A stretch of DNA of 6,179 nt from Actinomycetota bacterium (GTDB taxonomy: Bacteria > Actinomycetota > Actinomycetes > Nanopelagicales > Nanopelagicaceae). Shown here piece by piece: positions 1-5,694 of the stretch. The stretch's first letter is position 1. Every line of letters starts with the position of its first letter. The position numbers and the translations under genes were made by a program. The notes beneath the pieces were generated by a model that was given only the letters and a program-made list of their open reading frames with translations, did no database searches and was not told the origin of the DNA. The stretch lies in the NCBI GenBank assembly GCA_016870855.1, contig VGAF01000070.1, positions 1 to 6,179 on the forward strand, written 5' to 3'.

Positions 1-22
1 TCACCTCTGTCCGTACACATCA

Positions 23-340
23 TTATCTGAGGATTTCAGCCCATCGAATTTGGTTTCCACCTCCGACCTTTTCCAAAAGCCGCATCTTCTTCCATCTGTT
101 GGCTTTAGTTCTCCCAGCCTCGGGTGATTCCGCCAATGCTTGTTGGTGCAGGAATCTTCCGAGGGCGGAAGTACTTTCAAGAGCGCTAGGTGGCGCAACT
201 TTGGAAACTGCCATCGCTTCATTTCGCGAGGTTGCTCTCTCCGCCATTTTTTCACCGAACTCATTTCGTGTAGCTTTTGAACTAGCTGTGAGTTCACATT
301 TCTCAGGGGTGAGAAGAATTTTGAACTCTTGGGGTGCCAT
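23..340 (-). CDS. Unidentified 105-residue reading frame, possible small hypothetical protein
   Basis: I do not recognise this protein. The frame starts at an ATG (340-338) with AAGGGA five bases upstream and ends in TAA followed directly by TGA. The product is hydrophilic and rich in Ala, Glu, Lys, Arg and Ser. It has no signal peptide, membrane segment or Cys/His cluster, and is probably mostly helical. A charged, tryptophan-containing segment (NRWKKMRLLEKVGGG, about residues 81-95) lies near the C-terminus. Codon choice looks plausible for a real gene. Against that, another minus-strand frame (297-1) and a plus-strand frame (to 362) are also open here, so openness is weak evidence. The ribosome-binding site lies at the point where ATPase homology begins on the other strand, so it may be accidental. 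The frame could also be the edge gene of an inserted element, or noise. Confidence 0.3.
   Translation of the reverse strand: MAPQEFKILLTPEKCELTASSKATRNEFGEKMAERATSRNEAMAVSKVAPPSALESTSALGRFLHQQALAESPEAGRTKANRWKKMRLLEKVGGGNQIRWAEILR
290..328. repeat. Nested inverted repeat (two-tier stem-loop)
   Basis: An outer pair GAGTTC (290-295) and GAACTC (323-328) encloses an inner pair TTCTCA (300-305) and TGAGAA (310-315) around a GGGG loop. Both arms are perfect over 6 bp, with 4 and 7 unpaired bases between the tiers. It lies about 20 bp before the break into the ATPase sequence and inside the 5' part of the minus-strand frame at 23-340. It has no T-tract, so it is not a standard terminator. A short structure like this may be chance. 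Confidence 0.4.
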
Positions 341-657
341 TCGATTCCCTTGCACTCGCTGATGTTGGTGTAGCGATGGGTGCTCGCGGAGCATCTGCTG
401 CCAGTGAAGCCGCAGATGTCGTGATTGTTGAAGATTCAATCAATCGCCTGGCTTATGCAATTTCAATTTCGAAAAATTCGATGCGGAAAGCAACAGAGGC
501 AGTCTCTATCGGAATGGGGCTTTCAATTTTTGCCATGATCGGGGGAGCATTCGGATACATAAATCCCAGTCAAGGCGCACTTATCCAAGAAGGAATCGAT
601 GTGATTGCAATCTTGTGGGCGTTAACCTCACTGAAATCAACGAAAAAATTGGGATAA
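334..657 (+). pseudogene. Heavy-metal P-type ATPase, 3' remnant (C-terminal ~103 codons)
   Basis: This is the end of a P1B-type metal-transporting ATPase, an inner-membrane metal exporter when complete. Recognisable homology begins at about 346 with LALADVGVAMGARG, the segment just after the GDGxNDAP motif of the P-domain. It continues through SEAADVVI and two membrane segments, about GMGLSIFAMIGGAFGYI and IDVIAILWAL, to TAA at 655-657. The metal-binding domain, actuator domain, DKTGT phosphorylation site, nucleotide-binding domain and first six helices are missing. In the same frame upstream there are stops at 310-312 and 322-324, and neither other plus frame carries ATPase motifs, so a simple frameshift does not explain the loss. 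The GTG at 334 only opens the frame and has no good ribosome-binding site. The last helix reads ILWAL where the family usually has ILNAL. A remnant cannot transport metal. Misassembly is the main alternative to true truncation. Confidence 0.75.
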
Positions 658-706
658 GTGCCTGATAGGCTCTACTCACTTAGCCACGATGGAAAGAGAG
701 TTGACG

Positions 707-1165
707 ATGGACGTGAAGATTCCGATTCCCGGAGCGCCTCCAATAATTTTCAATTTAGAGGAAATGAAAATAGAGATGCTTGAAGCTCTGGAGAGAGGAA
801 GTCATCCAAATGGAAGGCTTTTGAATGGAAGACTCGTGGTCGTGCTAGCTACGCCAGACAATGGAACTTCTAGAGATATAGCGATTGGTTTGAGCGCTAT
901 CCCTGCTGGCCTTAGCACCGAAGAGCACTCTCATCCTGCCGAAGAAATTGCAACGGTTCTCTCTGGCAACGCGATAATTTATATGGATGATGTTCCTTAT
1001 GATGTTAAACCAGGATCGGTAATTTATACACCGTCAATGGTTCGACATAGAACCCAGGTCACCGATGATGAGATTTATCTCTCTTGGTGGATGTATGCGC
1101 CAGCGGGAAGCGAATCACGTTGGTTGCCATCCCGAGGCTTTGAAGAGCCAATCGCCACGAGGTAA
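707..1165 (+). CDS. Small single-domain cupin protein
   Basis: This is a soluble protein of 152 residues with one cupin_2-type beta-barrel. Motif 1 is complete: HSH, three residues, E, six residues, G, giving probable metal ligands H74, H76 and E80. Motif 2 (G-SVIYT-PSMVRH) supplies the fourth ligand, H114, but has Met where the family usually has Gly. A divalent-metal site is therefore intact. Cupins of this size include isomerases, dioxygenases and sugar- or acid-binding proteins, so the reaction is unknown. I chose the ATG at 707 because GGAAAGAGAG lies six bases upstream. An in-frame ATG at 689 would add six residues but has no ribosome-binding site. A weak promoter-like pair (TTGGGA 649-654, TCTACT 671-676, 16 apart) lies upstream. 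The stop is two bases from the SDR start, so the two genes are surely cotranscribed. Confidence 0.85.
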   Translation: MDVKIPIPGAPPIIFNLEEMKIEMLEALERGSHPNGRLLNGRLVVVLATPDNGTSRDIAIGLSAIPAGLSTEEHSHPAEEIATVLSGNAIIYMDDVPYDVKPGSVIYTPSMVRHRTQVTDDEIYLSWWMYAPAGSESRWLPSRGFEEPIATR

Positions 1166-1167
1166 AA

Positions 1168-1950
1168 ATGTCACAAACTAGCAGCGGGCACCACGCCATT
1201 ATTGTCGCAGGTGGTGCAAGCGGCATTGGGTTTGCAACCGTGGAGAGACTCTTAAGGAATTGGACTGAGACGAAAATTGTCGCAGTCGATATCCATCAGG
1301 GGTCACTCGGAGAATTGCAAAAAAAAGTAGGTGAGGATCGACTGCTAATTCTCGATTCTGACATCACCTCCTCGGAAGGTTCGGCACATGTGATTGCTGA
1401 AGGCGCTAGATGGGGTGGGACTTTAACCGGATTAGTGGTTACGGCGGGAAACAGTACGAATCACGCGAGCCTAGATTTGACTCCAGAACAATGGCGCGAA
1501 GTTATTGATTGCCATCTAGATGGGCATTTCTATATGAATCAAGCTTTCGCAAGGTACCTTGTTTCCAATGGAAGTGGCGGCGCTATTGTGAACTTCTCTT
1601 CCGTAGCCCACATCTTTGCATGGCCGCGTCGACTTCCGTATTCGGTAGCTAAAGCTGGAATCGATGCCTTAACGCGAACCTTGGCAGTGGAATGGGCAGA
1701 GTTTGGCATTCGTGTTAACGCGATAGCCCCTGGTTATGTGAATACAGCTATGGTGATAAATGCTCAGAATGCTGGCTACTTAGATCCATCACTAGTGGAT
1801 ATGCATGCGATGAAGAGATTTAGCGAGCCAGATGAAATAGCTGCAGGCGTTCAGTTTTTACTATCGAGCGATGCAAGTTTCATCACTGGAGAGATCCTCA
1901 CAATCGATGGTGGATTTTCAGTGAAAAAAATTCCGTGGCACAAGCCGTAA
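1168..1950 (+). CDS. SDR-family NAD(P)-dependent oxidoreductase
   Basis: This 260-residue protein has the usual length of a classical short-chain dehydrogenase/reductase, a cytosolic enzyme that interconverts hydroxyl and keto groups. The Rossmann fold shows the glycine-rich loop GGASGIG (15-21). Asp41 at the end of strand beta-2 (VAVDIH) favours NAD(H) over NADP(H). The catalytic residues are S145 and the YSVAK pair Y158/K162, followed by VNAIAPGYV and a C-terminal IDGG. Two deviations stand out. The usual NNAG motif reads VTAG (91-94). The Asn of the N-S-Y-K tetrad (normally in DVNLTG) is replaced by His116 in DCHLDGH. The start ATG follows AGG at six to seven bases and lies two bases after the cupin stop. 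Pairing with a metal cupin suggests hydroxy-acid or sugar-derivative metabolism, but the substrate is not predictable. The gene ends 23 bp from the convergent MlrC-like gene with no clear terminator between them. Confidence 0.93.
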   Translation: MSQTSSGHHAIIVAGGASGIGFATVERLLRNWTETKIVAVDIHQGSLGELQKKVGEDRLLILDSDITSSEGSAHVIAEGARWGGTLTGLVVTAGNSTNHASLDLTPEQWREVIDCHLDGHFYMNQAFARYLVSNGSGGAIVNFSSVAHIFAWPRRLPYSVAKAGIDALTRTLAVEWAEFGIRVNAIAPGYVNTAMVINAQNAGYLDPSLVDMHAMKRFSEPDEIAAGVQFLLSSDASFITGEILTIDGGFSVKKIPWHKP

Positions 1951-1973
1951 ATAGTGCCTTCGGTGAAATTTAT

Positions 1974-3473
1974 TTAATACCACGGATCTTCAATATCTAA
2001 GTCGAATGGCCATAGCGGTCTGCGAGTTTTGGTAAATGGCAACTTTGGTAGCCTGCTATCAGCTGACCCCGGAGAGGCCATGTCGATACATTTAAAGGCG
2101 TGCGGTTCGTAATACCCCCGATATCCGCCTGCTGACTTAACTTGAACCGCCTTAGCTGAGGTGAAATCTAATCCAACTCTCAAATAGAGCTGATAATCCA
2201 ACATGAACGCTGGCTTTGAGGTAACAACAATAGAAATCTCTCCAACCCTAAAGACTGCTGTTGGCCCTGAATTAAACATTTTGGATGGATATTTAGATTG
2301 ATAAACCCCATCGCAAAGGGTAACTACTTCTCCGGTAACCTCTACGGGAGAGAAAAACACAGGGGAGAGAGAGCCTCCAATGTCGGAGGTAACTTCCCCA
2401 CCTACTCCCGCAGCAAAGCATTTCTTTGCCAAGGCAGGATCGGTCACTGTCATATAGACGGTACCTTTAATTGGATTTTGTAGAAGGTACTTCAGCAAAT
2501 AGTTGCTATCTCCAAGACAGCCTGCCGATGTACTGTCTGCACCGTCTGCGATGATAAAAGGCTTGGCTGATGGTTCGCTCGCATTGATCTCAGCAACAAT
2601 GTTCTCAACCTTCTCCTTACGGAACAATACCGCTTCGCGACGATCCCAGAGCATCAGCGCGAGTTCGTCGGCTAATTTCTGTCCGAGCTCAGGGTTATCT
2701 TCTGTAACAACTAACGTCGACCAACCCAACTCTGTGACGTCAAGCCAAGGTTGAGTACAGAAAATAGTTGCATCTAGCACACCCGGTAATTTCTCAATCT
2801 CGTGCAAGCGATCCATAACGGCACGTAGTGGACCAAAACTAGTGTCATGTCCCTCCGCTGAAGCCAGGAGTTTGGTCTTGCGATAACTAAGTGTGGGCTT
2901 TTTTGTGCCCGACAATTCAGCTGCCATCAAACGCATGGCTCTTGCGCCCGTTTCAAAGAAGTCAAGGTGGGGACAGGTCTGGTACCCCGCAATTAATGCA
3001 GTGCTCTTCGCCATTTTTTCGGTGAAATGACCGTGGAAATCACAACTTACGGCAATTGGAAAATCCGGTCCCACAATTTTGCGAAGTGATTCAATCAGAT
3101 CACCCTCGACATCCTCGTATGACTCTGCAGTCATTGCGCCGTGCAGACGAAGATAAACGCCATCTACTGAACCTAATACTTCGGATAGTTTTGAAAAAAG
3201 TCTTTCCTTTAAAAATTCATAGGTTTTATCGCTAACCGTGGGACCGCAACCACCATCACTTGCAAAAACGGGCACTAGTTCAATTCCGAGTTCATCGGCG
3301 ACCGAGATGGCTCCACCAATCTCATCTTTTCCAAAACCAGCAGTAAGAACGGTAGGTCCCTCAGCAAACAAATAGCGCTCAAATGCATCGAGATTTGTTA
3401 ACCCTGGGGCGAAGCTATTGCTCTCGAAAGTAATTCCGGCAACTGCAACTCTTTTTCCTTTGAGACTTGCCAT
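1974..3473 (-). CDS. M81-family metallohydrolase (MlrC-like)
   Basis: This 499-residue protein matches the full two-part MlrC architecture, an N-terminal DUF1485-type metal domain followed by the MlrC C-terminal domain. Family landmarks are present in order: GITFESNSFAPG (13-24), RLHGAM (109-114), CDFHGHF (144-150), QTCPHLDFFETG (165-176), QPWLDVTELGW (241-251), ADSTSAGCLGD (312-322) and the RRPLWPFDLD tail (484-493). Likely zinc ligands are among E17, D145, H147, H169 and D171, all in their expected motifs; the assignment is by family resemblance only. The namesake MlrC hydrolyses linearised microcystin and the Adda-containing tetrapeptide, but most homologues are uncharacterised, so I do not assign a symbol. 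There is no signal peptide, so it is probably cytosolic. The ATG abuts the aminotransferase stop (TAAATG), and its GGGAG ribosome-binding site lies inside the end of that gene, indicating translational coupling and a shared pathway. Confidence 0.9.
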   Translation of the reverse strand: MASLKGKRVAVAGITFESNSFAPGLTNLDAFERYLFAEGPTVLTAGFGKDEIGGAISVADELGIELVPVFASDGGCGPTVSDKTYEFLKERLFSKLSEVLGSVDGVYLRLHGAMTAESYEDVEGDLIESLRKIVGPDFPIAVSCDFHGHFTEKMAKSTALIAGYQTCPHLDFFETGARAMRLMAAELSGTKKPTLSYRKTKLLASAEGHDTSFGPLRAVMDRLHEIEKLPGVLDATIFCTQPWLDVTELGWSTLVVTEDNPELGQKLADELALMLWDRREAVLFRKEKVENIVAEINASEPSAKPFIIADGADSTSAGCLGDSNYLLKYLLQNPIKGTVYMTVTDPALAKKCFAAGVGGEVTSDIGGSLSPVFFSPVEVTGEVVTLCDGVYQSKYPSKMFNSGPTAVFRVGEISIVVTSKPAFMLDYQLYLRVGLDFTSAKAVQVKSAGGYRGYYEPHAFKCIDMASPGSADSRLPKLPFTKTRRPLWPFDLDIEDPWY

Positions 3474-4754
3474 TTATACTCCCACCTTGAGGACATCTTT
3501 AACAACGCTGAGTGTCTTTTCTATATCAATCATCTCATGAGCAGTCGACAGAAACCAGGTACCTCGTGGCAGTACCCGAATTCCACGCTTCAATAATTCC
3601 AAAGCGAAATTGCCGTATCTCTCTCGATTCGCCTTGATTCCAGAGCGATAATCAACAGGACCTTTCAAATCAAACCGCACGTTGAAGACTGTTGGATAAC
3701 CCACTATTTCGTGTACGACTCCCGCCCTGGTGAATTCTTCCGTGATTCCCTGTTTTAGCGCTTCACCCGTAATGCTGATCGCACGGTGAGGTGCTCCACT
3801 TTTGATTAATTGAAGGGTTGCAACTGTGGCGGCCATCGAAACTGATTGACTGTTGTAGGTACCGCCGTGCATAACTTTTCCTTCGCCGACTAAATTCATG
3901 AAATCTTTTTTACCTACGATGGCCGCTACCGCAAATCCGTTTGCCAGAGCTTTTCCAAGAATTGTGAGATCTGGAGTCACTCCTAATACCGCCTGAGCTC
4001 CGCCTGGAGATACCCGGAAACCTGTAATTACCTCATCAAAAATTAGAACGGTCCCATATTTGGTACACAACTCCCGAACCTTTTCAAGAAATCCAGGAAG
4101 AGGGAGAATTCCACAAGAATTAAACATGATTGGTTCCATGATAATTCCGGCAATGTCACCATTTTTCAGTTGATTCTCTATAGCTTCGATGTTATTCCAC
4201 GGTAATACGACCAGATTCTCACTTGGTTCTTGACCTTGGGTACCAGCAACCGGAATTGGGTTTGATTCATCTCCTGCCAGATTGGGATCAGGAGCCGTGC
4301 TCCAATAAACATTGTCGAACCAACCATGATAGTGACCTTCGAATTTCACTATCTTCCATCGCTTTGTTGCAGCGCGCGCAATTCGAAGCGCGACCTGAAC
4401 CGCTTCGGCTCCAGAAGAAGCGAATCGAACAAGTTCTGAGCTTGGCACCATCTGGTTGATCAGGTTTGCAGCTTGGTATTCCAATTCTGTTTGACCGGCG
4501 ACTAACAAGCTCACATCCATCTGAGACTTGGCCGCCGCTATCACTTCTTTTGGACTGTGCCCCAGGAGCATCGGTCCCATTCCTAGGAAGTAGTCGATGA
4601 AGAGATTGCCATCTACATCCGTTAGGGTGCAGCCCGAAGCCTTGGCAAACACCAATGGGTTTGGTCGAATTCCAGCGCGGAAACCGCTATTCACTCCGCC
4701 CGCTACATCCCTGGCGCCAGCCTCCACCACTCTCACAGACTCGCTAAAATCCAT
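3474..4754 (-). CDS. Class III PLP-dependent aminotransferase (GSA-aminomutase-like)
   Basis: This 426-residue, fold-type I PLP enzyme resembles glutamate-1-semialdehyde aminomutase across its length: GGVNSGFR (19-26), DVDGNLFIDY (46-55), the cofactor loop SSGAEA (113-118), GHYHGWFD (140-147), FDEVITGFR (239-247, with D240 contacting the PLP ring nitrogen) and LGK with Schiff-base Lys268. T299 in HGGTYNSQS sits in the loop that contacts PLP phosphate across the dimer; that loop usually reads GTxxGNPLAMAA but here is GTYNSQSVSMAA. No other haem-synthesis gene is nearby, and the gene is cotranscribed with an MlrC-like hydrolase and divergent from an IclR regulator. A catabolic transaminase, possibly for a beta- or omega-amino compound, therefore fits better than HemL. 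The beta-amino preference is inference from characterised relatives such as beta-phenylalanine aminotransferase. The start ATG has GCGGAG four bases upstream. An IclR-type operator lies 12 bases before the start. Confidence 0.92.
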   Translation of the reverse strand: MDFSESVRVVEAGARDVAGGVNSGFRAGIRPNPLVFAKASGCTLTDVDGNLFIDYFLGMGPMLLGHSPKEVIAAAKSQMDVSLLVAGQTELEYQAANLINQMVPSSELVRFASSGAEAVQVALRIARAATKRWKIVKFEGHYHGWFDNVYWSTAPDPNLAGDESNPIPVAGTQGQEPSENLVVLPWNNIEAIENQLKNGDIAGIIMEPIMFNSCGILPLPGFLEKVRELCTKYGTVLIFDEVITGFRVSPGGAQAVLGVTPDLTILGKALANGFAVAAIVGKKDFMNLVGEGKVMHGGTYNSQSVSMAATVATLQLIKSGAPHRAISITGEALKQGITEEFTRAGVVHEIVGYPTVFNVRFDLKGPVDYRSGIKANRERYGNFALELLKRGIRVLPRGTWFLSTAHEMIDIEKTLSVVKDVLKVGV

Positions 4755-4766
4755 TATGCTCCGCTC

Positions 4767-4785
4767 AATTCCGCATAGTGAAATT
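4767..4785. promoter_or_regulatory. Probable IclR-family operator, aminotransferase-proximal
   Basis: AATTCCGCATAGTGAAATT is a near-palindrome with 8-base arms around a central ATA; six of eight arm positions are symmetric. It shares 16 of 19 positions with the site at 4837-4855. The TTCCGC...GCGGAA core type is common among operators of IclR-family regulators. It lies 12 bases upstream of the aminotransferase start and just downstream of the best minus-strand promoter, so binding there should block transcription. Confidence 0.65.
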
Positions 4786-4794
4786 ATTTACCCA

Positions 4795-4824
4795 ATAATT
4801 GCAAAGATACTGCGATGTTCTCAA
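4795..4824 (-). promoter_or_regulatory. Candidate sigma-70-type promoter for the aminotransferase/MlrC operon
   Basis: On the minus strand, TTGAGA (4824-4819) and AATTAT (4800-4795) match the -35 and -10 consensus at four of six positions each, with an 18-base spacer. Transcription would begin near 4788, immediately before the 4767-4785 operator, and leave a leader of about 34 bases. The matches are modest and the region is AT-rich, so this is a placement by eye only. Confidence 0.3.
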
Positions 4825-4836
4825 TCGAGCAATAAT

Positions 4837-4855
4837 AATTACGCATAGCGGAATT
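4837..4855. promoter_or_regulatory. Probable IclR-family operator, regulator-proximal
   Basis: AATTACGCATAGCGGAATT is the better of the two palindromes: seven of eight arm positions are symmetric around a central ATA. It lies 40 bases upstream of the iclR-type start codon and overlaps the likely -10 region, which suggests autoregulation. The spacing of 70 bp centre to centre from the other copy would allow a tetrameric IclR protein to contact both sites. Confidence 0.68.
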
Positions 4856-4895
4856 TCACGGAACCAGCGCAAAAGGTAGAGGGAGAATCTAATCG

Positions 4896-5666
4896 ATGAA
4901 AGATTCCAACAAGAATGACGAAGTTGGCGTTCTCATCAAGTCGATGAACCTGCTCGTCTGCCTTGCTGAAGCGCCTCTGACTGTCGCAGAGTTATCTGAT
5001 AAAACGGGAATATCCAAACCAACGATTTATCGAATCCTTCATACGCTGGACACGGGAGGTTTTGTTGTAAGGGATCACGGAAGCCGCAAATACATTTTAG
5101 GACCCGCACTCATCGCACTTGGCAGGGCTACGAGAAACTCCGGTGAATTGATTCGTTATACCCGTCCAACCCTTATCGAATTAAGTAAGAAGTATGGTGA
5201 AACTGTAAACCTGGGAGTTCTCAGTCATGGGAAAGTGCTTTATCTCAGCACGCTAGAGACTCGCCAACAACTTCGCGATACGGTTCCTATGACCATTGAA
5301 AGTAACGCCCGCACTACTGCCCTAGGAAAAGCAATTTTATCTGCAATGGAAGAGGAATCGGCTCTGAAGATAATCTCGTCCATGTACTTGGAAAAGAGCA
5401 ATCATAAGAGTCGCTTGACTGAGGAAGAATTCATTGAGTACATCCGGCAAATCAAAAATCAAGGTTTCGCAATCGACAACGAAGACGATGCGGTGGGTTT
5501 TCGTTGCGTAGCAGCCCCCATTCTTAATTCCAGCAATGACCCTATTGCCGCAATCAGTATTTCCGCCCCCACTTCTCGAGTTTCCCTCGATGAACTGACA
5601 AAAATAGGGGGAGATCTGACCACTGTTTGTGGCAATCTCAAAAAAACTATCCCGGCTAATTTCTAG
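4896..5666 (+). CDS. IclR-family transcriptional regulator
   Basis: This 256-residue protein has the normal IclR length and two-domain layout. The N-terminal winged helix-turn-helix spans about residues 11-72. Its recognition helix lies near GISKPTIYRILHTL (38-51), and the wing near FVVRDHGSRKYILG. The C-terminal effector domain (about 85-250) carries the family landmarks GETVNLGVL (101-109), TALGKAILSAM (141-151), GFAIDNEDDAVGFRCVAAPI (190-209) and ISISAP (220-225). IclR proteins bind small catabolic acids or sugars and usually repress, sometimes activate, a neighbouring pathway. The divergent aminotransferase/MlrC operon and the two palindromes between them make that operon the obvious target. 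The flanking enolase-superfamily gene may also respond, but I see no matching operator next to its visible part. The ATG at 4896 is preceded by GAGGGAG. The gene ends 28 bp from the convergent neighbour. Confidence 0.95.
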   Translation: MKDSNKNDEVGVLIKSMNLLVCLAEAPLTVAELSDKTGISKPTIYRILHTLDTGGFVVRDHGSRKYILGPALIALGRATRNSGELIRYTRPTLIELSKKYGETVNLGVLSHGKVLYLSTLETRQQLRDTVPMTIESNARTTALGKAILSAMEEESALKIISSMYLEKSNHKSRLTEEEFIEYIRQIKNQGFAIDNEDDAVGFRCVAAPILNSSNDPIAAISISAPTSRVSLDELTKIGGDLTTVCGNLKKTIPANF

Positions 5667-5694
5667 AGAAAAACGGTTACTGGGTCTAAATTTT

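Larger units (their letters stand above)
4755..4895. promoter_or_regulatory. Divergent control region between aminotransferase and iclR-type gene
   Basis: This 141-bp non-coding stretch must hold both divergent start signals. It is AT-rich in the middle and contains the two 19-bp near-palindromes listed separately, centred 70 bp apart. It also holds a perfect 7-bp inverted repeat (AATTATT 4782-4788, AATAATT 4794-4800) and a further direct copy of AATAATT at 4834-4840. The iclR-type gene has GAGGGAG at 4879-4885 as its ribosome-binding site, a slightly long 10 bases from the ATG. I could not place a convincing plus-strand -35/-10 pair; AATAAT at 4834-4839, overlapping the second operator, is the best -10 candidate. 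Confidence 0.75.

Noticed and set aside
335..360. TTCGATT followed by CCC, resembling a tRNA/tmRNA T-loop and a possible attachment site
   Set aside because: The flanking bases (TGCCA and CCCTT) do not pair as a T-stem, and no acceptor stem or anticodon arm is present.
1951..1973. Possible terminator between the convergent SDR and MlrC-like genes
   Set aside because: GCC-TTC-GGT offers only a three-pair stem with one G-U pair, too weak to call.
2298..2754. Plus-strand open frames at 2298-2483 and 2503-2754
   Set aside because: They lie antisense to well-conserved MlrC-family motifs and have no recognisable domains or ribosome-binding sites.
3474..4754. Naming the aminotransferase hemL
   Set aside because: The active-site loops differ from HemL, and the neighbours are a hydrolase and an IclR regulator rather than haem genes.
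4223..4848. Plus-strand open frames at 4223-4459 and 4597-4848
   Set aside because: The first and most of the second lie antisense to the aminotransferase coding sequence. The second runs into the control region, and neither shows protein-like features.
5459..5641. Minus-strand 60-residue frame inside the IclR gene
   Set aside because: It is fully antisense to the conserved effector-domain motif GFRCVAAPI of the real gene.
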